Shown here one piece after another: positions 19,048-27,997 of a stretch of DNA of 64,000 bases; positions within the stretch are counted from its first letter, which is position 1; each line of letters opens with the position of its first letter. Below the pieces are notes generated by a model that did not search any database, was not told where the DNA came from, and saw only the letters and a list, made by a program, of their open reading frames with translations. Source of the DNA: Bradyrhizobiaceae bacterium (GTDB lineage Bacteria; Bacteroidota; Ignavibacteria; Kapaibacteriales; Kapaibacteriaceae); NCBI GenBank assembly GCA_024103135.1, contig JAGFIZ010000012.1, forward strand, positions 17,639-81,638, given 5' to 3'. The translations under genes were made by a program, and so were the position numbers.

Positions 19048-21080
19048 GTCGTCACCTCCTGCAGGAGACGCAAGATCTCGTCTTCCGCGCGCTTGAGGTC
19101 AGCGTCAATCTTCTCGAGTGGACGAGGTGGTGTGAAGACGTAGAAGTACCGGTTGAAGTTGATCTCGTAGCCGACCTTGTCCTTGTCGCGGTCCATCCAA
19201 GCATCAGGGATGTGTGGCTTCACCTCGCGCGCGAAGTAGTCGTCAACCTCCTGCTTGAGCGGGATGTTTTCGAAGTCGCGCAGGCTGCTGTCGGGCTCGA
19301 ACCCTTTGTTCTTCCCTGCAGTCACGGGCTCGGCGGATGGATCGCTCGTCGTGAAGACGGAGACGAAGAGCTTCTTCTCCGGGGCCTTCCACTTCGAACT
19401 CCGCTGCCGAAGCAGCTTCTCGATGCGCTTCCAGGCTTCACTCCAATCAAGCAATGGCTCCCGCCCGAGGGCCTCATCAATGGCCTGAACGTCGTCAACC
19501 AAGTGGGGTGCAGCGTCGAGGAAGCGGGCCTTGTCCTCGACGGTCATTTGGTAGCGGAGGCGGAGCGGTCTCTCTACCGTGACGCGGGTGTAGCCGAAGT
19601 CTTCGTTGTCGAAGATCTTGCTGAGCGGCCCCTCCTGGAATGCACCGTAGATGCGCACGATCTCGGCAATCTGGTCGTTCCCATCTTCCTTCTCACCCAG
19701 CTTTCGTCGCTTGTCGCCAAGGTTCCGCCGCATGGCCACGTAGCACTCACGAGCGTCCAGGAGCTGCACCTTGCCTTTGCGACGCTTCTCTTTGCGATTG
19801 GTGACAACCCAGACGTAGGTGCCGATGCCGGTGTTGTAGAACATCTGCTCCGGCAGGGCGACGATGGCCTCGAGCCAGTCGTTCTCGATGATCCACCGGC
19901 GAATCTCACTCTCGCCGGAGCCCGCTCCGCCCGTAAAAAGGGGGGAGCCACTTAGCACGATGGCCAACCTCGACCCGTGTTTGTGTTCCTTCGGACGTAC
20001 CGGCTCGAACTTGCTGATCATGTGCTGAAGGAAGAGGAGCGAGCCGTCGTTCACTCGCGGCGTGCCGGCACCAAACCGCCCCGCGAAGCCCTGTTTCTGG
20101 TGCTCGCGCTCGATGTCCTTCTTCTGCTTCTTCCAATCAACGCCAAAGGGCGGATTGGCCAGCAAGTAGTCGAAGCGATCGTACGGCGGTTCGGTGAACT
20201 GGTCGTCGAGGAAGATGTCACCATAGCGCACGTTGTCGGTGCCGCCGTTCTGGTCGACATCCTTCATCAGCATGTCGGAAGCTGCTGTGGCGAAGGCCCG
20301 CTTGTTGTAGTCTTGGCCGAAGACGTAGAGTCGCGCGTCGGGGTGGTGCGCACGCAGGTAGTTTTGCGATTCTGCGAGCATGCCTCCTGTGCCGCACGCC
20401 GGGTCGAGTAGCTTCCGCACAGTCCCCGGTGTAGCCAAGAGGTCGTCGTCGTTGATGAAGAGCAGGTTCACCATCAGCCGGATGACCTCGCGCGGTGTGA
20501 AGTGATCACCGGCCGTCTCGTTCGCGAGCTCGTTGAAGCGCCGAATGAGATTCTCGAAGATGAGACCCATCTGGCTGTTGGGAACGCGCTCCGGGTGCAG
20601 ATCGACTTCTGCGAACCTGGAGATCACCAGATAGAGGATGTTCGCCTCTCGCATCTTCTCGATCTCGCTCTCGAACTCAAAGAAGTCGAAGATGCGGCGC
20701 ACGTTCGCCGAGAAGCCCTTGATGTAGCTGACTAGGTGCTTCTCGATGTGGTCCGGGTCGCCTTTGAGCTTCTCGAAGTCGAGGGGCGAGTGGTTGTGGA
20801 ACCGCTGGCTCGCCGCACGATTCAGCAGGCGGTCGAGGGCGTCGTCGTTTAGCTTGCTGTCGCGTCGTTTCTCGTGCTCGGCGAGCACCTTGCCCTTCGT
20901 CGGGGCAAGCACGCAGTCAAAGCGACGCAGCACCGTCATTGGCAACATGACGCGCTCGTATTGGGGGGGCCGATAGGGGCCCCGAAGCAAATCTGCGATC
21001 TGCCAGATCAGGTTCTCAAAAAAGCTGCCATCAACCACTTGTGCAATGTCCCCATGAATCAAGAGGCTCAATTTGCTCAA
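19044..21080 (-). CDS. hsdM: Type I restriction-modification DNA methyltransferase subunit
   Basis: A 678-residue protein with the S-adenosylmethionine motif DPACGTGG (226-233) and the catalytic NPPF (309-312) of gamma-class adenine-N6 methyltransferases. It is preceded by the HsdM N-terminal helical domain (PPQYERVMLPMTVLRRFDC). A C-terminal extension beyond the methylase core makes it longer than the commonest HsdM proteins. The chosen start is TTG at 21080 and is uncertain. It is the first gene of the six-gene defence operon. The DNA is visibly GC-richer than the genes outside 9480-21080, suggesting acquisition of the whole block. Confidence 0.92.
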   Translation of the reverse strand: MSKLSLLIHGDIAQVVDGSFFENLIWQIADLLRGPYRPPQYERVMLPMTVLRRFDCVLAPTKGKVLAEHEKRRDSKLNDDALDRLLNRAASQRFHNHSPLDFEKLKGDPDHIEKHLVSYIKGFSANVRRIFDFFEFESEIEKMREANILYLVISRFAEVDLHPERVPNSQMGLIFENLIRRFNELANETAGDHFTPREVIRLMVNLLFINDDDLLATPGTVRKLLDPACGTGGMLAESQNYLRAHHPDARLYVFGQDYNKRAFATAASDMLMKDVDQNGGTDNVRYGDIFLDDQFTEPPYDRFDYLLANPPFGVDWKKQKKDIEREHQKQGFAGRFGAGTPRVNDGSLLFLQHMISKFEPVRPKEHKHGSRLAIVLSGSPLFTGGAGSGESEIRRWIIENDWLEAIVALPEQMFYNTGIGTYVWVVTNRKEKRRKGKVQLLDARECYVAMRRNLGDKRRKLGEKEDGNDQIAEIVRIYGAFQEGPLSKIFDNEDFGYTRVTVERPLRLRYQMTVEDKARFLDAAPHLVDDVQAIDEALGREPLLDWSEAWKRIEKLLRQRSSKWKAPEKKLFVSVFTTSDPSAEPVTAGKNKGFEPDSSLRDFENIPLKQEVDDYFAREVKPHIPDAWMDRDKDKVGYEINFNRYFYVFTPPRPLEKIDADLKRAEDEILRLLQEVTT

Positions 21081-21262
21081 CTTGAAACAAATCTCAGGAT
21101 CGGTCTGTCATTGCGAATGGCGTGCATAGGCCCACTCCTCTGAAGGGAAGCCAGCAAACAGACGCCAGTGATTCCGTCAGTAGAAAGCCGCTGTGCGAGC
21201 CCTACTACAGGTAGACCAAGGACTTACCATAGAGCAAATGAATCCCTACGGGTGCGCTTTAC

Positions 21263-21297
21263 AAAGGTCTGTGAGTCTGTGACTTACAGACCTTTTT
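21263..21297 (+). terminator. Rho-independent terminator-like hairpin
   Basis: A perfect 10-bp stem (AAAGGTCTGT / ACAGACCTTT) encloses a 13-base loop and is followed by five T on the plus strand. No plus-strand gene ends just upstream, so it may be a relic or may insulate the island's promoter region. Confidence 0.5.
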
Positions 21298-21532
21298 GAT
21301 TTTCGGCTAATATCTTCGGCATTCAGTCATGGGTAGCTGTTGTCCGCCACGATGTCTCATTGGACTAGTCTTAGGACTGAACAACAGACATTTGCTCTCC
21401 TGCACACAGTGGTACGGATGACGCTGTCATCGTTTCAATGATGTCTGCTGCCTCACTTAATCAACACGTGAAAACGGTTTTCATCCGCTTGGCCAGTCGA
21501 TGTACGGCTGCCGTACTCAATAGATGCCATAA

Positions 21533-21665
21533 ACATTGAAACATTGAAACGAATCGCCGATGGCGATGTCACACACCGGATGCTTCACAACACTATACGA
21601 CAACACCACCACAGACTCTAATGCCATGCATGCCAGGCACGAGAGTGTTACGTTCCGAGATGGCC
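21533..21665 (+). repeat. Dispersed intergenic repeat, copy 1
   Basis: This stretch aligns, with scattered mismatches and small indels, to about 63851-63981. Shared blocks include TGTCACACA, ATGCTTC, CATGCATGCCA and a GAGAGT...TCCGAG tail. It lies close to the GC-rich defence island, and copy 2 lies beside the second GC-rich insert. No intact coding frame is shared by the two copies. Confidence 0.5.
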
Positions 21666-21864
21666 GGAAGAGCTGGCTGAAAGCGGACGGGAGGAGTGTG
21701 TGAGCTGATGCCTGCGGAACTTTGGCGGCGGCGGCGGGGGGAGGGCCCGCAGGGTTGGTAGGGGGCTTGGGGTTGGGAAGACCAAGAGTGTGAGGCAGAT
21801 GTATGAGGGGTCCTTCTGCAGCTATTTGGGGGCTAGAAAGGAACTGCCAACATACGAATTCATC

Positions 21865-21898
21865 AATGGTACTCGATGGTTAATGGTACTCGATGGTT
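21865..21898. repeat. Perfect 17-bp tandem duplication
   Basis: The 17-mer AATGGTACTCGATGGTT occurs twice in tandem with no spacer. It is in intergenic DNA and looks like a recent slippage or an insertion footprint. Confidence 0.8.
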
Positions 21899-22219
21899 TA
21901 CTCTTGCCGAGGAAGTCATGATCGGCGTTCGATTTCGATCAATGCGCTATCTGCATGCATACTTCGCTTATCCTGACAACAATATTGGTTGTCCTCTCTT
22001 CGAGTGTTGACCGTGATTGCCGGTACATCAACATCAACAATATGTGATCTCGTCACACATTCAACCAGGCATACACTGCAATGCCATAAATTCGTCATTG
22101 CACGTTGCTGCCAATACGCAACAGAGACTCTTGGGCGAAGGCAGCGCTTAATTCATTGATGTACAAATGGTTTGCAGCCGGTTAGAACATGGCTGCGATA
22201 CCACTCAATAGGAGGACGT

Positions 22220-23668
22220 ATGAGTAAGCTTACGACTGCCGCTGGAAGTCCAGTGGTGGACAATCAGAATAGTATGACGGCTGGTCCACGTGGACCAGTA
22301 CTCATGCAAGACGTATGGCTTCTTGAGAAGCTGGCACACTTCGACAGAGAAGTGATCCCAGAACGCCGGATGCATGCAAAGGGCAGTGGTGCCTTTGGTA
22401 CGTTCACGGTAACGAACGACATCACCAAGTACACGCGTGCAAGCGTGTTTGCCAAGGTTGGTAAGAAGACCGATCTCTTTGCTCGCTTCACCACCGTGGC
22501 TGGTGAGCGCGGTGCTGCCGATGCAGAGCGCGACATTCGCGGCTTCGCTGTAAAGTTCTATACCGACGAGGGTAACTGGGACCTCGTAGGAAACAATACA
22601 CCGGTATTCTTCCTCCGTGATCCGCTAAAGTTTCCAGACCTCAATCACGCTGTGAAGCGCGATCCACGTACCAACATGCGTAGCGCACAAAACAACTGGG
22701 ATTTCTGGACCTTGCTCCCCGAAGCTCTGCATCAGGTTACGATTGTCATGTCCGACCGTGGTCTGCCTGCTAGCTACCGTACCATGCACGGCTTTGGGTC
22801 GCATACCTTTAGCTTCATCAACGCCAACAACGAACGGCACTGGGTGAAATTCCATTGGGTTTGCCAGCAAGGCATTAAGAATCTCACAGATGCCGAAGCA
22901 GAAGCTATCGTCGGCAAGGACCGGGAAAGTCATCAACGCGACCTCTACGAAGCGATTGAACGGGGCGACTATCCAAAGTGGACACTAAAGGTGCAGATCA
23001 TGCCTGAGAAGGATGCATCAAAGGTTCCGTACAATCCATTCGATCTCACGAAGGTTTGGCCAAAAGGCGACTATCCGTTGATCGAAGTCGGTGTGATGGA
23101 ACTCAATCGTAATCCCGAAAACTTCTTCGCTGATGTTGAACAAAGCGCATTCAATCCTGCTCAGGTTGTGCCGGGTATTGGCTTCTCGCCCGACAAGATG
23201 TTGCAAGCACGATTGTTCTCCTACGGCGATGCTCAACGTTATCGTCTTGGCGTAAACCACCACCAGATTCCTGTCAATGCAGCCAAGTGTCCTGTACATG
23301 GCTACCACCGCGATGGTGCAATGCGTGTTGACGGTAACTATGGTGCAACAAAGGGATATGAGCCCAACAGTCATGGGGCATGGAAGGAACAGCCAGAGTA
23401 TCGAGAACCACCGTTGTCGATCGAAGGAGCTGCAGATCACTGGAATCACCGTGAGGATACCGACTATTTCTCACAGCCAGGAGCGCTGTTCCGCAAGATG
23501 TCACCAGACCAACAGCAAGCTCTGTTCTCAAACACAGCTGCTGCTATGAACGGTGTTACTCGCGAGGTACAGTTGCGTCACGTAGGACATTGCTTCAAGG
23601 CCGATCCAGCATACGGCAAGGGCGTTGCAGCTGCCCTGGGAATCCCAGAGTCAGAAATCCCACAATAA
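22220..23668 (+). CDS. katA: Monofunctional heme catalase
   Basis: A 482-residue protein, the length of small-subunit (clade 3) catalases that convert hydrogen peroxide to water and oxygen. Catalytic His52 ([12 protein letters not shown]), Asn125 (VGNNTPVFF) and the proximal heme ligand Tyr335 ([14 protein letters not shown]) are present. The start is ATG 22220 because AGGAGG stands seven bases upstream; an extension to 22172 lacks a site. A strong intrinsic terminator follows, so the gene is probably monocistronic. No signal peptide, hence cytoplasmic. Confidence 0.96.
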   Translation: MSKLTTAAGSPVVDNQNSMTAGPRGPVLMQDVWLLEKLAHFDREVIPERRMHAKGSGAFGTFTVTNDITKYTRASVFAKVGKKTDLFARFTTVAGERGAADAERDIRGFAVKFYTDEGNWDLVGNNTPVFFLRDPLKFPDLNHAVKRDPRTNMRSAQNNWDFWTLLPEALHQVTIVMSDRGLPASYRTMHGFGSHTFSFINANNERHWVKFHWVCQQGIKNLTDAEAEAIVGKDRESHQRDLYEAIERGDYPKWTLKVQIMPEKDASKVPYNPFDLTKVWPKGDYPLIEVGVMELNRNPENFFADVEQSAFNPAQVVPGIGFSPDKMLQARLFSYGDAQRYRLGVNHHQIPVNAAKCPVHGYHRDGAMRVDGNYGATKGYEPNSHGAWKEQPEYREPPLSIEGAADHWNHREDTDYFSQPGALFRKMSPDQQQALFSNTAAAMNGVTREVQLRHVGHCFKADPAYGKGVAAALGIPESEIPQ

Positions 23669-23683
23669 CGATCGTTCGAATAC

Positions 23684-23729
23684 ACGGTGGACTCGGCTGT
23701 AAGTGCTTGAGTCCACCGTTTTGTTTTTT
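23684..23729 (+). terminator. Intrinsic terminator of the catalase gene
   Basis: An 11-bp perfect stem (ACGGTGGACTC / GAGTCCACCGT, 23684-23694 with 23709-23719) is followed by a T-rich tract (TTTTGTTTTTT). It lies 16 bases after the catalase stop codon. Confidence 0.88.
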
Positions 23730-23747
23730 GAGTATCAGAATGTTTTC

Positions 23748-23858
23748 ATGGCCGAACTCACAGGCGTCGTCCGCAAGACAGCGGGCGGCGAGTTACGATC
23801 GTCGATGGCCGAAGTCTTTGTAATGCACAACGAAAAAATTGCCGAACGCCGCGCCTAG
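23748..23858 (+). pseudogene. Short remnant resembling the tail of a SnoaL-like protein
   Basis: A 36-codon open frame beginning with ATG. Its end (AEVFVMHNEKIAERRA) resembles the C-terminal strand of SnoaL/NTF2-like proteins. With no upstream part in frame, it is probably a leftover of a once longer gene rather than a working small protein. It follows the catalase terminator by about 20 bases and has no ribosome-binding site I can see. Confidence 0.3.
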
Positions 23859-23867
23859 GTGATTCCA

Positions 23868-23891
23868 CTACTTGAAAACGATTTCAAGTAG
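23868..23891. promoter_or_regulatory. Perfect inverted repeat
   Basis: CTACTTGAAA and its exact complement TTTCAAGTAG are separated by four bases. There is no T tract, so a protein-binding site or a structural relic is more likely than a terminator. It lies about 185 bases upstream of the 64-residue protein gene. Confidence 0.35.
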
Positions 23892-24075
23892 TTGAACATG
23901 CTATGCAACGCAAATACCGACTGGCGTCGTACTGGTACCTTGCAGTTACCTTGTTGCCTGAGTGCTGCTGAGTTTCCGCCGATGCTAACAGCATAACCAG
24001 TAACTTCAGTGCGGCGACGCTGCAACTCTTGTCAGCTCACATTCGTATGCACTCGCACTACACACTGGAGGCACT

Positions 24076-24270
24076 ATGCAAGTCAAGGTATTCACGTTTT
24101 CAAAGCCATACTTCTCCTGGAGTTGGAAGATCGATCCACTCGAGGTAGAACTGAACATTGCCAATTGGCTCCGTAGCAATCCCAACATCAAGATCTTCTC
24201 GATTCAGCACAATGCTGTTGCCACGTTCTGGTACCCTACGCAACTCTTCGTTACTGTGTACTATGAGTGA
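24076..24270 (+). CDS. Small aromatic-rich conserved-looking protein
   Basis: A 64-residue protein starting MQVKVFTFSK and ending LFVTVYYE, rich in Phe, Tyr and Trp (FSWSWKID, NIANWLRSNP, ATFWYP). A good ribosome-binding site (TGGAGG) lies six bases before the ATG, which argues for translation. The pattern of two short strands around an amphipathic helix (ELNIANWLRSNPNIKIFSI) suggests a compact alpha/beta fold. No function recognised. Confidence 0.7.
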   Translation: MQVKVFTFSKPYFSWSWKIDPLEVELNIANWLRSNPNIKIFSIQHNAVATFWYPTQLFVTVYYE

Positions 24271-24333
24271 TGGAAGGGGGCTGTGTACGAGTGTACTTCC
24301 AATGTTAGTATCAGGCGGTGTGTTGCAGTCGGA

Positions 24334-25797
24334 CTACACGTACTCTCGCACAATTTCCTGATCAGAGAAGTGGTGCTTGACACCAGCAATCTCTTGCGAT
24401 TGTTCATGCCCCTTGCCGGCTATGATGACGATTGACCCGGCGCTTGCTCCAGTAAGGGCACCACGGATTGCTCGTGCGCGATCAACATCCACATGGACGC
24501 TGTCTGGTTCTGTCAAACCACTGACGATTTCGGCTATGATCGTTGCAGGGTCTTCATTCCGCGGATTGTCTGAGGTAATCCAGATCTCATCTGCATACTG
24601 TTCGGCCACCTTAGCCATATTTGGACGTTTGCCGTGATCGCGATTACCACCGCAACCAAATACAACGGTCAGGTGACCGGTGAGTTTGCGAACAGCCAGG
24701 AGTGCTTGCTCAAGTCCATCAGGCGTGTGGGCAAAATCAACGATGGCAACTGCACCTGAGGATAGATGAAATTGCTCCATCCTTCCCTTTGGTGGTTGCA
24801 GGTGCTTTGTCAGCGCAACAATCGTGGACTCGTCCACTCCACAAGCATGGGCGAGTCCGCAGGCAAGCACGGTATTCGTAGCATTAAACTCACCAATGAG
24901 TGGTGTGGTGAGATCAACCTTCCACCACCGTGTGGGACGCTCTTGTTGTTCGTAAACAGCAGTGAATGATGTTCCACTTGTTTGTGCCGACAGGTCCGCT
25001 ACCGAAGCCATAAGCTTGCGGTGAGCGCTACATCGTTCAAGCATCCACATAGCACGGTCACTCGATGCGTTCACTACGGCAAATGCCTGTTCGCTGAGAC
25101 CCGCAAACAACAGTTGCTTTGCCAGTGCATACTCTTCCATCGAACCGTGATAGTCCAGATGATCTCGTGTAAGATTGGTGAATGCAGCCGCAGCAAATGG
25201 AATTCCAGCAACGCGGTGTTGATGCAGGCCATGCGAGCTTACTTCCATCACAACGTGTGTAACGCCATTGCTCGCAAACAATAAGGCAAGTTCATAGAGC
25301 TGCCGGGCATGCGGGGTCGTGTACGTCGTGTCCATCACCTTCATCTGTCCACCAGGAGCACGATGTCCGATGTACACTGTCCCAACAAAGGCCGTGTGTT
25401 TTCCCGCACCATTAAGCAGTTGCTCTGTAAGCGTTGCTACCGTCGTCTTCCCATTTGTCCCCGTTACACCAATCCACGTCAACGATGCAATGGCCTGTTT
25501 GACGCCGACCATCGTTTCCTTGAGTAGCAAGGCCAGTGCTAGCCGTGAATCTGGTACGCGGACAACGCAGGCGTTGACTTCGGGGACATCATGTTGAACA
25601 ATCACCACCGTCGCACCACGGTCAACCGCCTCTGCAACAACGGTATGGCCATCGAAGTTCGTCCCTTCGATCGCCACGAATACATCGTCGCTCCGTACCT
25701 CGTTCACCCTGTCGGTAACACCACCGACCATTATCGTTGGTTCGAACGATGCTGACCATTGAGGGAGCACCTGTAACAACTCGCCTAGCAAAAACAT
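24334..25797 (-). CDS. murE: UDP-N-acetylmuramoyl-tripeptide synthetase, meso-diaminopimelate-adding
   Basis: A 487-residue Mur ligase from the ATG at 25797. The longer frame upstream would overlap the divergent NUDIX gene and lacks homology. ATP-binding VTGTNGKTT is at 111-119, the middle domain has VVMEVSSHGL and FTNLTRDHLDYHG, and the C-terminal domain has ITSDNPRNEDP. DNPR (410-413) is the motif that selects meso-diaminopimelate, so the cell wall should be of the Gram-negative DAP type. It adds the third stem-peptide residue in the cytoplasm. It stands alone, away from other division/cell-wall genes, and is divergent from the NUDIX gene. Confidence 0.95.
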   Translation of the reverse strand: MFLLGELLQVLPQWSASFEPTIMVGGVTDRVNEVRSDDVFVAIEGTNFDGHTVVAEAVDRGATVVIVQHDVPEVNACVVRVPDSRLALALLLKETMVGVKQAIASLTWIGVTGTNGKTTVATLTEQLLNGAGKHTAFVGTVYIGHRAPGGQMKVMDTTYTTPHARQLYELALLFASNGVTHVVMEVSSHGLHQHRVAGIPFAAAAFTNLTRDHLDYHGSMEEYALAKQLLFAGLSEQAFAVVNASSDRAMWMLERCSAHRKLMASVADLSAQTSGTSFTAVYEQQERPTRWWKVDLTTPLIGEFNATNTVLACGLAHACGVDESTIVALTKHLQPPKGRMEQFHLSSGAVAIVDFAHTPDGLEQALLAVRKLTGHLTVVFGCGGNRDHGKRPNMAKVAEQYADEIWITSDNPRNEDPATIIAEIVSGLTEPDSVHVDVDRARAIRGALTGASAGSIVIIAGKGHEQSQEIAGVKHHFSDQEIVREYV

Positions 25798-25835
25798 TAG
25801 CGAAGTTAGTAGACTCCGTCCGTTATGTTCGCTGT

Positions 25836-26465
25836 ATGAATGTAGAACAGTTGTTGCGTGAATGCCTAACCAGACCACTACCTGGGAACTCGGCACATGC
25901 ACACATGTTGCCTAGTGGATCAATTGCCATAACTCGACTCAAGCCCCCTCCCCCATCAGCACTACCAAGTGCCGTCCTCGTACCACTCGTTGTCCACGAT
26001 GCCGAACCACACGTGCTGTTTACGGTTCGGAGTAGTTCGTTGCGAAATCATGGCGGACAGATTTCATTCCCCGGGGGTCGCATTGATCACGGTGAAAGTC
26101 CCGAGCAAGCAGCCGTTCGTGAGCTGTTTGAAGAAGTTGGTATTACACGGAACAACGTTGATGTCCTAGGCAGGCTCACGGCTTTGTACATTCCTCCATC
26201 CAACAGTGCCGTAACACCAGTTGTCGGACTGGTGAAGCAGACTCAACCATACCACCTTAGCGCAGATGAAGTAGGCGAGGTGTTCACCGTCCCCTTACGA
26301 TTCTTCATGGCCGATAACTCGGTGCAGACATTGTCGCGAGAGTATGGAGGACAGGTTGTGCAGTGGCCTATGTGGTCAGTACACCCTACCGTCCCCCTCT
26401 GGGGAGCAACAGCAATGATCCTGAGTGAGTTAGTTTCGGCCTTGAAAGGAGTTGGATATGAATAA
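25836..26465 (+). CDS. NUDIX hydrolase, CoA/nucleotide pyrophosphatase type
   Basis: A 209-residue protein from ATG 25836. It contains a complete Nudix box (G81 to I103: GGRIDHGESPEQ followed by REL.EEVG) and, just before it, SSSLRNHGGQISFPGG, which matches the CoA-pyrophosphatase (NudL-like) signature LRxHxGQxxFPGG. It should hydrolyse CoA or a related nucleotide diphosphate. The gene is divergent from murE with only 38 bases between start codons, so the promoters must overlap. Its stop codon overlaps the start of the next lipoprotein gene. Confidence 0.85.
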   Translation: MNVEQLLRECLTRPLPGNSAHAHMLPSGSIAITRLKPPPPSALPSAVLVPLVVHDAEPHVLFTVRSSSLRNHGGQISFPGGRIDHGESPEQAAVRELFEEVGITRNNVDVLGRLTALYIPPSNSAVTPVVGLVKQTQPYHLSADEVGEVFTVPLRFFMADNSVQTLSREYGGQVVQWPMWSVHPTVPLWGATAMILSELVSALKGVGYE

Positions 26466-26784
26466 GATTCAGTGGTCTGCACGGAGCGTACTCGTTGTTT
26501 GCATCCTCTTGGTATTTGGTTGTGCAGATACGCAGGAGGTCGACAATCGACTAGTGGCGGCGTATGCCGACGTGCTGGTTGCCCGCTACACCTTGGGAGA
26601 TTCCACCAAGGTCGGCTCCGTATTCGACTCTGTTGCAACGGCACACGGTTATCAGCCCGAAGAGATGCGCCTTAAGCTTAGGGAGCTTGCGAGCAGCTAC
26701 GAGTTGATGAAGAAGTTTTACGACAGCGTATCCGTACGACTGGACTCCATGAAAAAAGGAGCGATTGACTTCGACAAGCGTTGA
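26458..26784 (+). CDS. Small lipoprotein
   Basis: About 108 residues from ATG 26458, with AAGGAG upstream. The lipobox is VFGC, and the mature part is helical and charged (VAAYADVLVARYTLGD, LRELASSYELMKKFYDSV). The size and early helix recall DUF4296-type Bacteroidota lipoproteins, a weak resemblance. It overlaps the NUDIX stop codon by 8 bases and its 3' end runs 67 bases into the convergent pyrD gene. Confidence 0.7.
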   Translation: MNKIQWSARSVLVVCILLVFGCADTQEVDNRLVAAYADVLVARYTLGDSTKVGSVFDSVATAHGYQPEEMRLKLRELASSYELMKKFYDSVSVRLDSMKKGAIDFDKR

Positions 26785-27869
26785 TACACGCCGTGTCCGT
26801 ATCGTGCAAAGCCCTCAAAGTATCCTGTATACCACTGGTGGAGCACGACGCCCTGCTCCATTGATGCAAGAACATCTGAGCCCGTGAACACTCCACCACA
26901 TCGGATGATGTGGAACTCTTGTGGTACGGTCATAGCCGAAAGAATTCGCGCTGCTTGCGTAACAAGGTGAAGTGATCGCTGTGTTAGAACTGCACCACTA
27001 AGGCCACCACCATAGGTGGACGTAAAGCTGTCGTACAACGCTGTCTCGGAGCTCTTAATCTTCCTTCTTAGTTCAGCGTATTGCGTCGACGTGTTCCCAA
27101 GCACAACACCATCATACCCGAGCTCCACAAGAGTCTGAAGCAAGGATGGCAATTGCTCATCGGCCACGTCGTTGGAAATCTTCACCACAACGGGAAGCGG
27201 ACGATGTCGGCTCTTCAAGAACTTCTCACTCACGATTTCCAAGCGCCTCATTAGCCCCCTATCCAAATCAGCTGAATGGGCACCAGGAACGTTTGGGCAG
27301 CTCTCGTTTAGCTCCAGGTAGTCGGCCTTGGCAAGCGAGTATGCATTAAATCCATTGAACAGACCCTTCATGGCCAGGTCTTCGTCCATCAACGGGTCAG
27401 CCGCCAAACTCGCGCCAATCGGAAATCCCGTCTCACGTGGCATACGCGAAATCCTTGTGGCCACGGCTATGTGACCTGGATTCGGCAATCCCATCCAATT
27501 GCTTGCACTTCTGGACTCCGGGTATGGCACGGCTGGCCACTGAACACCATTACGCACGTTTCCCTCTCGTGCTTCCGACGTGGTAGTTCCAACCAACAGA
27601 GCACCAGCACCCTGTGCAAACATGGCATCAAAGCCACCACCCTCCTTGAACATCCCGGCTGCATTCCACACAGGCATTCGGAACGTAAGATTCCATGCCC
27701 TAACCGGCTCCGAGACTATCGATTGGTGGGAGGGGGCTTCGGTTTCGAGCCGATGGGCGAACCAGGTTCGCCCCCTGGAAAAGATCTTCGTTGCCAAGCT
27801 CGGAGGCAGTTTCACCACCCACGGACGCAGTCTGTGCTCTATACGTGCAACCCTCTCGAGTGCTGTCAT
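26718..27869 (-). CDS. pyrD: Dihydroorotate dehydrogenase family protein
   Basis: A 383-residue FMN-barrel protein with an N-terminal helical extension (residues 1-45) as in membrane-associated, quinone-using class 2 enzymes. Barrel motifs include VWNAAGMFKEG (68-77), NWMGLPNPG (124-132), LELNESCPN (185-193), VVVKIS, GVVLGNTS and IIRCGGVFTGSDV. Class 2 enzymes usually read NISSPN where this has NESCPN, so the class and even the exact substrate deserve caution. The reaction expected is dihydroorotate to orotate in pyrimidine synthesis. The C-terminal codons overlap the convergent lipoprotein gene by 67 bases. Confidence 0.8.
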   Translation of the reverse strand: MTALERVARIEHRLRPWVVKLPPSLATKIFSRGRTWFAHRLETEAPSHQSIVSEPVRAWNLTFRMPVWNAAGMFKEGGGFDAMFAQGAGALLVGTTTSEAREGNVRNGVQWPAVPYPESRSASNWMGLPNPGHIAVATRISRMPRETGFPIGASLAADPLMDEDLAMKGLFNGFNAYSLAKADYLELNESCPNVPGAHSADLDRGLMRRLEIVSEKFLKSRHRPLPVVVKISNDVADEQLPSLLQTLVELGYDGVVLGNTSTQYAELRRKIKSSETALYDSFTSTYGGGLSGAVLTQRSLHLVTQAARILSAMTVPQEFHIIRCGGVFTGSDVLASMEQGVVLHQWYTGYFEGFARYGHGVYQRLSKSIAPFFMESSRTDTLS

Positions 27870-27915
27870 CCTGCAAAACTACGCTTCCCATGCCAAGAGC
27901 ACATTTGCTTTACTC

Positions 27916-27949
27916 ATTTTTCAGATATCCGTGTCTGATAACTGAAAAT
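27916..27949. promoter_or_regulatory. Imperfect palindrome, possible operator
   Basis: ATTTTTCAGATATC (27916-27929) and GATAACTGAAAAT (27937-27949) form a near-perfect inverted repeat between the divergent pyrD and Oar-like receptor genes. A dimeric regulator could bind here. It lacks a T tract on the plus strand. Confidence 0.35.
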
Positions 27950-27997
27950 TTGTAGAATTTTGCTCTTCTGTACGCTTTACTCACTGGAGGGACTACA

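Larger units (their letters stand above)
21081..22219. other. Long intergenic region right of the defence island
   Basis: About 1.1 kb without a convincing gene. It holds a terminator-like hairpin (21263-21297), a dispersed repeat also present near the right end of the window (about 21533-21665), a GC-rich purine-biased stretch (about 21710-21780), a perfect 17-bp tandem duplication (21865-21898) and the catalase ribosome-binding site just before 22220. It probably contains the right junction of the acquired block and decayed sequence. Confidence 0.5.

Noticed and set aside
9480..21110. Flanking direct repeats of the defence island
   Set aside because: Comparison of the sequence just outside both ends by eye gave no shared stretch; a proper alignment might still reveal one.
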